The notes beneath the pieces are model-generated. The model worked only from the letters and a program-made list of their open reading frames with translations. It made no database searches and was not told the DNA's origin. Below, in pieces: positions 21,108-29,760 of a DNA stretch of 64,000 nt. The translations under genes and the position numbers were made by a program. The DNA lies in contig BPHV01000005.1 of assembly GCA_026003755.1 (NCBI GenBank), positions 1 through 64,000 of the forward strand, written 5' to 3'. This DNA is from Candidatus Roseilinea sp. (GTDB taxonomy: Bacteria; Chloroflexota; Anaerolineae; J036; Brachytrichaceae). Positions within the stretch are counted from its first letter, which is position 1. Each line of letters begins with the position of its first letter.

Positions 21108-21884
21108 TTATGCAAGCATCACGCGAACCCCGGCTTCCTCGATCTGTCGCACAACCTGAGCATCGGCATCGGCATCGGTCACTAGGGTGTTGATGCAAGT
21201 GAGCGGGCCGATGAAAGCGAACGCAACGCGCTCCAGCTTGCTGGCGTCGGCAACCACGATGCGCTCCTTGGCCGATTGCAACATCGCCTGCTTGACGAGC
21301 GCGTCTTCCAGGTTGAACTCGGTCAGCCCCGCCTTGAGACTCAATCCCCCCACGCCGAGGAAGAGCTTATCCACGTAGAACTCGCGATAGGCCCGCTCGG
21401 CGAGATGGCCGATCAACGAAAGCTCACCCGAGCGCAACACCCCGCCAACCACAATGACGCGAACGAGCGGATGATGGGCCAGCACTTGGGCGATGGGCAG
21501 GCTATGCGTCACCACGGTCAGGTTGTGCTTATCGCGCAGTGCGCGCGCCACCTCCAACGTGGTCGTGCCGACATCCAGCGCCACGCTGTCGCCATCTTGC
21601 ACCAGGGACGCGGCCAGTTGGCCAATGCGCTGCTTCTGCGCCTGATGCGTGGCCGCGCGCACGAGATAGGGCGGCTCGAAGCTACGCCCGCGCGCGCTTA
21701 CCGCGCCACCGTAGGTACGACGAATCAACCCGGCCTGCTCCAGCTCTTGCAGGTCGCGCCGCACGGTCATGTCGGAGACGCCGAAGCGTTCGCATAGCTC
21801 AGCGACGCGCACCACGCCCTGCCTTTCCAGCAGTTGCAGAATCACCTGCTGCCGGGCATTCGCGTGTATGTTTGATTCGTCCAC
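21108..21884 (-). CDS. DeoR/GlpR-family transcriptional repressor
   Basis: First gene of the sugar operon and its likely repressor. Winged helix at the N-terminus (QVILQLLERQGVVRVAELCE, FGVSDMTVRRDLQELEQAGL) followed by a phosphosugar-sensing domain (DSVALDVGTTTLEVARAL, VIVVGGVLRSGELSLIG, LFLGVGGLS). The ATG at 21893 is unlikely as a start because it is part of the -10 box (TATA-ATG). The GTG at 21884, seven bases after the -10, fits a leaderless mRNA and gives 258 residues. An operator-like palindrome lies in its own promoter, so it should autoregulate. Confidence 0.88.
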   Translation of the reverse strand: MDESNIHANARQQVILQLLERQGVVRVAELCERFGVSDMTVRRDLQELEQAGLIRRTYGGAVSARGRSFEPPYLVRAATHQAQKQRIGQLAASLVQDGDSVALDVGTTTLEVARALRDKHNLTVVTHSLPIAQVLAHHPLVRVIVVGGVLRSGELSLIGHLAERAYREFYVDKLFLGVGGLSLKAGLTEFNLEDALVKQAMLQSAKERIVVADASKLERVAFAFIGPLTCINTLVTDADADAQVVRQIEEAGVRVMLA

Positions 21885-21891
21885 ATCGGAC

Positions 21892-21920
21892 ATTATAAAC
21901 GTTTGATCAAACAAAGTCAA
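21892..21920 (-). promoter_or_regulatory. Promoter of the sugar operon with internal operator palindrome
   Basis: On the minus strand: -35 TTGACT (21920-21915), 17 bp, -10 TATAAT (21897-21892), then seven bases to a GTG. The spacer contains a perfect 12-bp palindrome GTTTGATCAAAC at 21901-21912. DeoR-family repressors commonly bind such TTTGA/TCAAA sites; placed between -35 and -10 it would block RNA polymerase directly. Confidence 0.8.
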
Positions 21921-22024
21921 ACAGCCCAATCTGCGCAAGGTGTAGCTCAGAAATGTGGGCGACTTTTTGCAGCGGGGGCAAAATTAGGGGCACGGAGGAC
22001 ATCACCCACACCCAGCGCCTGGTC

Positions 22025-22306
22025 TCAACCCCCATTCGCCGTCACAGGCTCGAGCAATCTCAACACAGCCACGAGTAACCCAAAGAGCAGCAGGATGTGC
22101 AGGCCCAACTTCCACCACTTCAGCCCCGTTCTTGCGATGTAGATGCTGTGGGCGGTGATGTAGCCAGCACTGCCCATGACGTCCCACACCAGCAAGTTTT
22201 CGCGGTTCAGAAATGTGTCACTGGCACCCACCAGGAAACCGATCGCCATGAGGACGGTGACGAGGCGATAGGCGAGTGGGTCTTTGAATTGCCGGTGCTC
22301 CAGCAC
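22025..22306 (-). CDS. Small membrane protein, unknown
   Basis: A 93-residue protein from a GTG at 22306 with two or three hydrophobic helices (ALYRL region around VLMAIGFLVGASDTF and LHILLLFGLLVAVLRLLEP). It starts six bases after the stop of a degraded coding stretch on the same strand, so it may be the surviving last gene of a damaged operon. No family recognised. Between 21921 and 22024 I see only non-coding sequence. Confidence 0.5.
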   Translation of the reverse strand: MLEHRQFKDPLAYRLVTVLMAIGFLVGASDTFLNRENLLVWDVMGSAGYITAHSIYIARTGLKWWKLGLHILLLFGLLVAVLRLLEPVTANGG

Positions 22307-22311
22307 ACGGG

Positions 22312-22613
22312 TTACCGAGGCGCTTGGGGCGTCGGCATCAAACGGCTCAACACGCCATCGGGCTTTTGAAGCACAGCGACCGCCTCGGCGGTGGCTGGCG
22401 CACGCAGGTAAAGCGGCTGCAGATACGGCGCTGTGCCTTTCAGACTTTCAAGCCCCAGGCGATGAAGGAATTGCCAAACCGCAACTTGCTCACCTCCAAC
22501 TCTTCAGGGATGATCTGTGGGTTGAAGCGCGGAGCGAGGAGCACCTCTGGGTCCACCGGAAAAGACGGCTCGTGCATCGGCCACCATACTCCGCGGTCTG
22601 TCGGGCTGGGACT
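22312..22613 (-). pseudogene. Degraded protein-coding fragment, unidentified
   Basis: Two minus-strand frames read as convincing protein: an upstream piece containing VWWPMHEPSFPVDPEVLLA and then PRFNPQIIPEELEVSKLRFG, which stops at 22440, and a downstream piece in another frame, LKGTAPYLQPLYLRAPATA and on to a stop at 22312. Adding one base in the G run near 22455 joins them. The 5' end is cut off at about 22613, exactly where the opposite-strand DUF6882 gene begins, so the fragment was probably truncated by a rearrangement. The plus-strand readings of this stretch look like shadows. Confidence 0.5.
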
Positions 22614-22616
22614 GAC

Positions 22617-23330
22617 ATGCTACAAGCGATGGCCTCACAAAAGTTCGAAGACCTATTCATCAAGCACGGCGCGGCGTCGTTCGATAAGCAAATCTACCTC
22701 GATGCCATGCTGGGCAAGTGCGGCTGGGCGTTCGACCTGAATAGCGGCATCCTGGCCTTCCGCCGGCCGCACGAGGACGACTTGCAGTTGAACGTACAGG
22801 TGTTGGGCACCGAGTCGGAAGATAGCCAAACGTGGCTGTGGGGTTGGGCCAACCCAAGCAGCATTCCGGCCGCGCTGTTGAAATTGGCGAATGAACTGAA
22901 AGCATTCGGCGCCGTTGCAGGCGTGCCTGAACTGGTCACGCCGGAGCTGCCGATCACGTCGGCGGTGAACCCGCAGCGCATCGCGCTGATCGCTTGCGGC
23001 GTGCAACGCGCCGCTTGTTTCTTTCGTGCGCCCTACCCGCGCGGCGCGCTCTACTTGCTGATCAAAGACCCGCGCTATAAGCGCTCGGTCACCCGGCCGA
23101 TCCCGCGCATCGTGCGCATCTTCCCTGCCTTCCTATCCCGATACCCTGTGCACCACCCGCGCGCGGCGTTGCTCAGCTACTTGCAGTTCTATCGGCTGGA
23201 TGTGCGCGAGGAAGGCCAGCGCATCATCGCAACGACGAAGGCGGCACCCCGCTCACCGCTCGGCGCCGGCGCGCCGCAGCAACTCATCGCCGAGTTTGAT
23301 GAGCAAGACCGGTTGATTGCCTTGGGGTGA
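22617..23330 (+). CDS. DUF6882 family protein
   Basis: A 237-residue soluble protein with the DUF6882 hallmark region TWLWGWANPSS at about 70-80 preceded by a strand-rich FRRPHEDDLQLNVQVLGTE. The reading frame is open further upstream, but coding character starts at MLQAMASQKFED (22617); an ATG at 22629 is an alternative. Function unknown; relatives are often linked to polymorphic-toxin or stress loci, which nothing here confirms. Confidence 0.7.
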   Translation: MLQAMASQKFEDLFIKHGAASFDKQIYLDAMLGKCGWAFDLNSGILAFRRPHEDDLQLNVQVLGTESEDSQTWLWGWANPSSIPAALLKLANELKAFGAVAGVPELVTPELPITSAVNPQRIALIACGVQRAACFFRAPYPRGALYLLIKDPRYKRSVTRPIPRIVRIFPAFLSRYPVHHPRAALLSYLQFYRLDVREEGQRIIATTKAAPRSPLGAGAPQQLIAEFDEQDRLIALG

Positions 23331-23368
23331 GATGCGGGCGACGCCCAATCCCGCCGCCGGCCCTCGCT

Positions 23369-23782
23369 TCAGGCTGTGCGCTCCGGCGGCGTCACCGTAC
23401 AGCCGGGCAAGGTGCGGAAGAAGCGCTCCGGGCCGGGCGGTGCGTAGATGATGAACAACTCGGCCGGCTTCCAGCCCACGTTCAGCGTCGCGTGATATAC
23501 ATCGGCAGGGATGAAGATGCTCGCGCCGGCGTGCAACCGCACCGGCGGTTGATCGTCAATCATCTGTTCGATCTCGCCGCTGATGACGTAGATGATCTCG
23601 TCGCTGCCGGGGTGGTTGTGCCGTGCATGGCCCATCCCCGGCTTGACGATGACCACGCCGCTGCTGAAGCGCTGCGACCCGGTCACCGCCGGCTCGTTGT
23701 GCATCTTCAGCGTGCCCCAGTCGAACTGGAGCGACTCGACGTCTTCGCCGTAAACGACATATCCTGCTCCGATCTTCTGCAT
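23369..23782 (-). CDS. Cupin-domain protein
   Basis: A single-domain cupin of 137 residues from the ATG at 23782 (GAGGGA ribosome site). Metal-binding motif 1 is GHARHNHPGSDEIIYVISG (HxH with the later Glu), and motif 2 is IFIPADVYHATLNVG. Such proteins bind a metal and a small ligand and act as dioxygenases, isomerases or sensors; which applies here is unknown. It stands alone, convergent with the DUF6882 gene. Confidence 0.82.
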   Translation of the reverse strand: MQKIGAGYVVYGEDVESLQFDWGTLKMHNEPAVTGSQRFSSGVVIVKPGMGHARHNHPGSDEIIYVISGEIEQMIDDQPPVRLHAGASIFIPADVYHATLNVGWKPAELFIIYAPPGPERFFRTLPGCTVTPPERTA

Positions 23783-23933
23783 GGCTGGTCCCTCGTTGAT
23801 GAGATGCGGACAGATTAGCATGCAGCCGCGCAGCGCGCAATGCGTAAGCCTTCGATGGGCCAGGCCCGTACAACGGGCTAGGCCGGAGCGCAGTTGCGTT
23901 CCGGCCTAGTCAAACGCAGCGATGATGCAAGAA

Positions 23934-24140
23934 TCAGCGCTCGCGCGGGCAGGTGCGGATGCCGAACGGCGCGTAGAGCGGACAGAAGCCGATCACGCTG
24001 GTGAGCAGGAAGACCGCTGCCAACACGCCTAGAACGACGGCCAGCACACCGCTGACTGTGCCGGTAGCGATGAGCGCAGCGACGATGACCGCAGCGACGA
24101 TGCGAATACCGCGATCCAAATTACCCATATTCTTCTTCAT
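23934..24140 (-). CDS. DUF2892 small membrane protein (YgaP-like)
   Basis: A 68-residue inner-membrane protein of the DUF2892 type: MKKNMGNLDRGIRI, two helices, and the diagnostic FCPLYAPFGIRTC end. The start at 24140 is fixed by a perfect AGGAGGT ribosome site nine bases upstream; the frame extends to 24248 but without coding character. The family is often paired with Crp/Fnr regulators and rhodanese or thioredoxin genes. Here the Crp/Fnr gene lies directly upstream with a dyad in between. Confidence 0.85.
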   Translation of the reverse strand: MKKNMGNLDRGIRIVAAVIVAALIATGTVSGVLAVVLGVLAAVFLLTSVIGFCPLYAPFGIRTCPRER

Positions 24141-24201
24141 CTCGAGACCTCCTGATTGTAGACATATCGTGTTGGCCATAGGGTAGCGCGCCAGCGGCGA
24201 T

Positions 24202-24220
24202 TTGTCGGTGACAATGTCAC
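24202..24220. promoter_or_regulatory. Overlapping dyads, probable Crp/Fnr-type operator
   Basis: Two overlapping perfect inverted repeats: TTGTC-GGT-GACAA at 24202-24214 and GTGAC-AAT-GTCAC at 24208-24220. The half-sites resemble Fnr/HcpR/Dnr-class boxes. The element sits 62-80 bp upstream of the DUF2892 start codon and just after the Crp/Fnr gene, where an activator site would be expected. Confidence 0.6.
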
Positions 24221-24257
24221 ACAACTGAGGCGATTCGCCCGCGCTCAACCGGCGGCA

Positions 24258-24959
24258 TCACATCGCCCTGGCGCGGCGCAGCAGCCCGGCGTGATCCAAC
24301 AGCGTGATCGTCCCCCGGCCGGTCTCGATCAGGCGGCCGGCGCGGAAGTCCTCCAGGATGCGGCTGACGACCTCGCGCGAGGTGCCTAGCTCGGCTGCGA
24401 TCTCTTGATGGGTAATGCGCAAGCTGGAAGCCGATGGGCTGAGCCGACGAGCCAAGAAGTCGGCGATGCGCGCGTCCATGCGCCGGAAGGCCACCTCGTC
24501 CACAACGGCCATGACGCTGGCCAGCCGTCGCGAGAGCAGGTCGAACACGTAGTCCCGCCACGGCTGATAACGATTGACCCAATCGCGGAACGCCGTCGCC
24601 GGAATCACGATGGCCTCCGCGTCGCGCTCGACCATGGCGATGGCGGGGAACTGGCGATTGCCCAGGATGCAGTTGGCGGTGAGGATGCAGCTTTCCCCTT
24701 GCTCGAAGCGGTAGAGCGTGATCTCGCGTCCGGTCTCGCCGATCTTGAACACGCGCACCACACCGCTGAGCAGAACCGCAATCGCGCTGCATTCATCGCC
24801 TTCGGCGAAGATCTGTGCGCCGGCGGGAACAGCCCGAATGCTCGCCTCGCACAGAAAATCGCGGATGAGTCCCGCCGGCGCATCTGCCAGAAACGGCAGC
24901 GCCGTCGTCGCGCGCTTCAGGTCTTCCGGTCTTAGCATAAGACTGGCGGCGGTCGTCAA
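24258..24959 (-). CDS. Crp/Fnr-family transcriptional regulator
   Basis: A 233-residue regulator: cyclic-nucleotide-binding-like sensor ([22 protein letters not shown] at about 50-71; [12 protein letters not shown]), dimerisation helix, and a Crp-type winged helix ([20 protein letters not shown], then [17 protein letters not shown]). Two cysteines are close together ([10 protein letters not shown]), but there is no N-terminal Fnr cysteine cluster, so it is not a classic oxygen-sensing Fnr. The stop of the neighbouring PEP-hydrolase-like gene overlaps its start by 4 bp on the same strand. It probably controls the DUF2892 gene through the dyad described. Confidence 0.88.
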   Translation of the reverse strand: MTTAASLMLRPEDLKRATTALPFLADAPAGLIRDFLCEASIRAVPAGAQIFAEGDECSAIAVLLSGVVRVFKIGETGREITLYRFEQGESCILTANCILGNRQFPAIAMVERDAEAIVIPATAFRDWVNRYQPWRDYVFDLLSRRLASVMAVVDEVAFRRMDARIADFLARRLSPSASSLRITHQEIAAELGTSREVVSRILEDFRAGRLIETGRGTITLLDHAGLLRRARAM

Positions 24960-25780
24960 CCGCGCTGCAACTGCTTAAAGCGTCGGGCGTTCTCGGTGAT
25001 CGCTACCTCGGTGGGCAGGCGCTCCATACTGCTGGCGCCGAAGAAGCCGACGACGCCCCTTGTGCGCGAGAGCACATACTGCGCGTCCTCCGGCTCGGCA
25101 ATCGGCCCGCCGTGACACAGCACCATCACATCGGAGCGCACGCGCTTCGCAGCATCGTGCATGCGCTGGATGCGCTCGACGCATTCATCCAGCGTGAGGG
25201 CGGTCTTCGCGCCGATGGCGCCTTTGGTCGTCAGCCCCATGTGCGGCACCAGCACATCCGCGCCGGCCTGCGTCATCGCGACGGCCTGATCTTCGTCGAA
25301 CACGTACGGGCAGGTGAGCAAGTCCATCTCATGCGCCAGCCGGATCATGTCCACCTCCAGCCCGAAGCCCATGCCGGTCTCCTCCAGCCCTTGACGGAAG
25401 ACGCCGTCAATCAGGCCGACGGTGGGGAAGTTCTGCACGCCGGTAAAGCCGGCCTCCTTCACCTGCCGCAGGAAGACCGGCATCAACCGGAAGGGATCGG
25501 TGCCGCACACGCCGGCCAACACCGGCGTATGTTTCACCACCGGCAACACCTCGTTGGCCATTTCCATTACGATGGCGTTCGCGTCGCCGTAGGGCATTAG
25601 CCCGGCCAGCGATCCGCGCCCGGCCATGCGATAGCGTCCGCTGTTGTAGATGATGATGAGGTCCACGCCGCCGGCTTCGGCGCACTTGGCCGACAAGCCG
25701 GTGCCCGCGCCGGCGCCGATGATGACGCCGCCGGAAGCCACGGTTGCCCTGAGCTTCTCTAGCGCGATTGCTCTGTCCAT
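24956..25780 (-). CDS. PEP-hydrolase-family TIM-barrel protein
   Basis: A 274-residue barrel protein of the phosphoenolpyruvate-hydrolase-like family ([84 protein letters not shown]). It ends on the start codon of the Crp/Fnr gene and lies 49 bp after the Tm-1-like gene on the same strand. The two families are very often neighbours or fused, implying that they act together, but the reaction in vivo is not established. Confidence 0.85.
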   Translation of the reverse strand: MDRAIALEKLRATVASGGVIIGAGAGTGLSAKCAEAGGVDLIIIYNSGRYRMAGRGSLAGLMPYGDANAIVMEMANEVLPVVKHTPVLAGVCGTDPFRLMPVFLRQVKEAGFTGVQNFPTVGLIDGVFRQGLEETGMGFGLEVDMIRLAHEMDLLTCPYVFDEDQAVAMTQAGADVLVPHMGLTTKGAIGAKTALTLDECVERIQRMHDAAKRVRSDVMVLCHGGPIAEPEDAQYVLSRTRGVVGFFGASSMERLPTEVAITENARRFKQLQRG

Positions 25781-25829
25781 AGGCTATCAACCCCTTCGTC
25801 GTCGGGAAGCATCCATCTCTCCCGGCGCC

Positions 25830-27071
25830 TCATTTCTTCCTCTTCTTCCTATCTTTTGCGCCGGCGATCATCCGATCCAGCTCGCGCGCCATCGCCTGCG
25901 CAAATTGCGGGTCATTGATGTCCGTATCCATCTCCCGCACCGGAATATCGGCGCGCAGGTTGGCCTTCAGCTCGCGAATCAGCGCTGCATCCGCTTCGGG
26001 ATCGTAGAACGGCTTGCCCTGCGTGGCGATCATCGAGACGCCCTTGAGCGGGATGAAGACCGCCGTCGGCCCGCGGGCCATGTTCAACTTGCGAGCGATG
26101 ATGCGGCCCAGCTCGGCGCATTCCTCGGCCGTGGTGCGCATGAGCGTCACGGCGGCGTTGTGCTGATAAAGGTTGCGTCCACGGAACTGCTCCGGCACGG
26201 TGTCCCGCGGCCCAAAGTTCACCATGTCCAGCGCGCCGAGCGAGACCACCTGGGGCACGCCCAGCCTGCCGGCCGCCTCCAACCGCTCCGGCCCAGCGCT
26301 CAGCACGCCGCCCACCAGTTCATCGGCCAGCTCGGTGGTCGTGATGTCCAGCACGCCGGCCAAAAAGCCACCCTTCACCAGCGCCTCCATGCTTTGTCCG
26401 CCGGTGCCGGTCGCGTGAAAGACGAGCACCTCATAGCCGCGCTCCTCCAGCCAAGCGCGCGCCGCGTTCACGCACGGCGTCGTGACGCCGAACATCGTCG
26501 CGCCGATCAGCGGTTTAGATTTGGAGGCGCGCTTGCGTTTGGCGTACGCGGCGGCCATGCCAGCGATGGCCGCCGCTGCATTGCTTAAGATGCGCTCACT
26601 GACGCGATTGATGCCGGCAATGTCCACCACCGAGTACATCAGGGTCACGTCGTTTGCGCCGACGTAGGGGCGCGTGTCGCCGCTGGCGAGCGTGCTGACG
26701 ATGAGCTTGGGCACACCTACGGGCAATGCGCGCATGGCCGCTGCTGCGATAGATGAATTGCCGCTGCCGCCCATGCCCATGATGCCATCCAGCTTTTGCT
26801 CGGCGTAGAGGCGCTGGGCGATCTCTGCCGCGCCTCGCGCCATGGTCATCACCGCTGCGCCACGGTCGCCGGATGTCGCCAAAGCGCGGATCTCCGCGCC
26901 TGCGGCGCGGGCCACTTCCTCGCGCGGAATGGTGGGCTTGATCTGGGGCGCGCCCAGGACGCCCGCATCTACCAGGATCACCTCGGCGCCGTGTTGCTGA
27001 ATCCGTTTGCGAACGAAGTCAAATTCTGCGCCCTTTGTGTCGAACGTGCCGATCAAAACAACGGTTGGCAT
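25830..27071 (-). CDS. Tm-1-like ATP-binding protein (UPF0261)
   Basis: A 413-residue UPF0261 protein (start VVLIGTFDTKGAEFDFVRKR; glycine-rich GMGGSGNSSIAAAAMRALPV at about 105; NVVDIAGIN-like segment SVVDIAGINRVSERIL; FHATGTGGQSME). The family includes the N-terminal half of the plant Tm-1 protein that binds and inhibits tobamovirus replicase; bacterial function is unknown but ATP-binding is known for Tm-1. First gene of a two-gene unit with the PEP-hydrolase-like protein. Confidence 0.88.
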   Translation of the reverse strand: MPTVVLIGTFDTKGAEFDFVRKRIQQHGAEVILVDAGVLGAPQIKPTIPREEVARAAGAEIRALATSGDRGAAVMTMARGAAEIAQRLYAEQKLDGIMGMGGSGNSSIAAAAMRALPVGVPKLIVSTLASGDTRPYVGANDVTLMYSVVDIAGINRVSERILSNAAAAIAGMAAAYAKRKRASKSKPLIGATMFGVTTPCVNAARAWLEERGYEVLVFHATGTGGQSMEALVKGGFLAGVLDITTTELADELVGGVLSAGPERLEAAGRLGVPQVVSLGALDMVNFGPRDTVPEQFRGRNLYQHNAAVTLMRTTAEECAELGRIIARKLNMARGPTAVFIPLKGVSMIATQGKPFYDPEADAALIRELKANLRADIPVREMDTDINDPQFAQAMARELDRMIAGAKDRKKRKK

Positions 27072-27247
27072 AGCGCACCTCGCTAAGGTTATAGGCGCAG
27101 CCTGCGCTTAGCGCAAATGCGCCTCTCAGCGGATAATCAGGTTGCATATATGAACCTCATATGTGCAACCAGTAGCGTTCTGTCTGCTTGGATGTGCGCC
27201 GTCCGCATGTGCGGCGATGAAGACCTGGAAAACGACGGGAGGTTGTG

Positions 27248-28093
27248 ATGCTGACTTTGTACGAGGAACTGATGCTCCTCGCCATGGACGACAAAGAGGG
27301 TGTCGTGGTATTGCAAGCGCGCCAGCCAATCAAGATGGGGTTGGCCAGCGCGATCCTGACCGAACTGATGTTGCGCGGCAAGCTGCGCACCGACGCGCAG
27401 TTCAATTTGGTTCTCGCCGATCCCACTCCGACCGGCGACGCAGTGCTGGATCGCGCCCTGGAGAGCATCCGAACGTCGCCCACTCATCCCCAGCCGATCC
27501 CGTATTGGATCGAAGCGCTTGCGCATGGATGGTCCGACCTGGAAGACCAGGTGATTCAACGGCTGGTGCAGCGTGGCGCGCTGCGCGTTGAGGAATCGCG
27601 CCGGATGCTCCTCTTCAAGGAATCACGCTTCCTGCCGGGCGCATCGGGATTCAAAGAGAGCATCCGGCGACGATTGCGCGAGGTGGTGATTGACGGCGGA
27701 GCGCCCGACGAGCGCACGCTTGCGCTCATCGGCCTGGTCAAGATGGCCAACTTAATCGAGGTCACCTTCCCCTACACGCAATGGGAACAGGCGCGACGAC
27801 GAGTGGACGAGCTGACCAGCCCGCAGTCCGCTGGATGGTTGGCCCACGCCCAACCGGGCGATGTGGTGCAACCGGAGCCGGCAAGCGACATGATGAGCAG
27901 CCTGGCGCCGGCGCTGATGTTCAGCATGTTGGCGCAGAGCATGTTCTGGGGAACGGGGGGCTGGACGATGCCGGGGATGCTGAGCGAGCCGACGCCACCA
28001 ACGCCGTTGCTCGGCGATGGCGACTTGCTCGAGGCCGGCGCGATGAGCGACTGGGACGACGCCGGCGGCTTAGACTTGGGCGGCGAGTTCTAA
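27248..28093 (+). CDS. GPP34 (Golgi phosphoprotein 3) family protein
   Basis: A 281-residue protein. The first 200 residues match the GPP34/GOLPH3 family: LTLYEELMLLAMDDKEGVV, LASAILTELMLRGKLR, a YWIEALA segment and the RRRLREVVIDGGAPDERTLA LIGL region. In eukaryotes GOLPH3 binds phosphatidylinositol 4-phosphate and glycosyltransferases; bacterial members are uncharacterised. The C-terminal 80 residues are Met/Pro/Gly/Asp-rich and low in complexity. GGGAGG lies five bases before the ATG at 27248; a GTG one codon earlier is an alternative. The next gene is a sugar transferase, a suggestive neighbour. Confidence 0.75.
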   Translation: MLTLYEELMLLAMDDKEGVVVLQARQPIKMGLASAILTELMLRGKLRTDAQFNLVLADPTPTGDAVLDRALESIRTSPTHPQPIPYWIEALAHGWSDLEDQVIQRLVQRGALRVEESRRMLLFKESRFLPGASGFKESIRRRLREVVIDGGAPDERTLALIGLVKMANLIEVTFPYTQWEQARRRVDELTSPQSAGWLAHAQPGDVVQPEPASDMMSSLAPALMFSMLAQSMFWGTGGWTMPGMLSEPTPPTPLLGDGDLLEAGAMSDWDDAGGLDLGGEF

Positions 28094-28302
28094 CCTCCTC
28101 GCCTTCCCAAAATGACGTGGGCGCAGGCAGAGCCGGTCGAGGCCTGCGCCTATGCGTCTTTCCGGCTGGGCGTCGGTCGCGCAGCAGAGATGAGCCACTG
28201 CCGGCGCCCCTTGTGCAACGCCCTATAATCAGCGTGCGCCCTGGCGACCGGCTTTGTTGGCCCAGGCGGTCCGGCAACTCGGACACATCGGGTGTAGGCG
28301 TT

Positions 28303-29760
28303 ATGCACACGACCACGCTTTTTGCGGCCAAGTCGCGCTCCAGCTTTCTCCAGCGACACTATCAGACCCTCATCACGTTGTCGTTGCTGGCCGTGGACGT
28401 GCTTGGCATCGCGGCCAGCTTCTTCATAGCCTATCGCCTTCGATTGCTGATCCCCCTGCCCGAGCCGGCGCGCAGCGTGCCCGGCTTCGCTCAGTTCCTT
28501 CCTCTGCTGGCGCTGCAGGTCGTCGCGATTATCAGCACCTTCTTCTTCGGGAAGATGTACCATCGGCGCCGCACGCGCTATAACACCGATGACCTGGCCG
28601 CCATCTTCTCGGCGGTTTCCGTCGGCACGTTGATTAGCATCGCGCTCGTTTCGCTCACATTCAGGGGCGAATCGGCCATCGCCGACTTCCCGCGCGTCAT
28701 GGTGATCTACGCCTGGTTGCTGACCATCGTCGCAGTTGTTCTGGGGCGCGGCATACAGGCGCGCATCCAGCGTGCGCTGCAAATGCGCGGCATCGGCCGA
28801 ACGCGCGTGGTGGTGGTGGGTGCTGGCGAGCCGGCAGCCACCGTGCTACAGCGCATCCAACAAAATCCGCGGCTGGGTTATGACTTGATCGGCATGGTGC
28901 CATACGACAGCCAAAAGCGCTGGGACGACGTGCGGTTGCTCGGCTCGCTGGATGACCTCTCGCGCCTGGTCGCCCGTGAGGCAGTGGACGAGGTCATCAT
29001 CGCCCTGCCGGAAGCGAGCAGCGAGGACTTGCTGAACGTGATCGCCAAGTGCGACCGCAGCACGATCAGCATCAAAGTGCTGCCCGATCAGTTTCAAATC
29101 ATGGCCGGTCAACTCAGCATCGGCGAGCTGAGCGGCCTGCCGTTGCTGAACCTGCGCGATGTGGCGTTGCGCGGCTGGAAGGTTTCGCTCAAACGGGCCG
29201 TGGATTTAATCGGCAGCGCGGTCGGCCTGGTGTTGTTGTCGCCGTTCATGCTGCTGATCGCCGTCCTCATTAAGCTCGATTCGCCTGGCCCGGCGTTCTA
29301 CACGCAAGAGCGGATGGGGCTGGACGGCAAGCGCTTCCATTTGATTAAGTTCCGCAGCATGCGCGTGGACGCCGAGCAGAGCGGCCCCGGCTGGACGCGC
29401 CGCGACGACCCGCGCAAGACGCGCCTGGGCGCCTTCCTGCGACGAACCAACTTGGATGAGCTGCCGCAGCTCATCAACGTGTTGCTGGGCGACATGAGCC
29501 TGGTCGGCCCACGGCCCGAACGGCCGATCTACGTGGAGGAATTCCGCAAGCGCATCCCGCGCTACATGGAGCGCCACCGCGAGAAGGCCGGCATGACCGG
29601 CTGGGCGCAGGTCAACGGCCTGCGCGGCGATACCTCCATCGAGGAGCGCACGAAGTACGACCTATGGTATGTCGAGAACTGGTCGGTCTGGCTTGACATC
29701 AAGATCATCCTGATGACGATCTGGCAGACGATTACCGGCGAGCACGAGAACGCCTATTGA
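28303..29760 (+). CDS. Undecaprenyl-phosphate sugar phosphotransferase (WbaP/WcaJ type)
   Basis: Starts an exopolysaccharide or O-antigen unit by moving a sugar 1-phosphate onto undecaprenyl phosphate. 485 residues: four N-terminal membrane helices, a Rossmann-like CoA-binding-type domain ([19 protein letters not shown]), then the catalytic domain after a membrane segment with [63 protein letters not shown] and LVGPRPERP. All catalytic features are intact. Start ATG at 28303; a TATAAT at 28224-28229 may be its -10 but no -35 is evident. Converges with metG, overlapping 7 bp. Confidence 0.92.
   Translation: MHTTTLFAAKSRSSFLQRHYQTLITLSLLAVDVLGIAASFFIAYRLRLLIPLPEPARSVPGFAQFLPLLALQVVAIISTFFFGKMYHRRRTRYNTDDLAAIFSAVSVGTLISIALVSLTFRGESAIADFPRVMVIYAWLLTIVAVVLGRGIQARIQRALQMRGIGRTRVVVVGAGEPAATVLQRIQQNPRLGYDLIGMVPYDSQKRWDDVRLLGSLDDLSRLVAREAVDEVIIALPEASSEDLLNVIAKCDRSTISIKVLPDQFQIMAGQLSIGELSGLPLLNLRDVALRGWKVSLKRAVDLIGSAVGLVLLSPFMLLIAVLIKLDSPGPAFYTQERMGLDGKRFHLIKFRSMRVDAEQSGPGWTRRDDPRKTRLGAFLRRTNLDELPQLINVLLGDMSLVGPRPERPIYVEEFRKRIPRYMERHREKAGMTGWAQVNGLRGDTSIEERTKYDLWYVENWSVWLDIKIILMTIWQTITGEHENAY

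Noticed and set aside
22284-22616. Upstream extension of the DUF6882 protein
   Set aside because: The minus strand of this stretch reads as real (degraded) protein; the plus frame is a shadow.
24956-27071. Virus-defence system because of Tm-1 similarity
   Set aside because: The UPF0261/PEP-hydrolase pair is widespread in non-defence contexts, and nothing else nearby points to defence.
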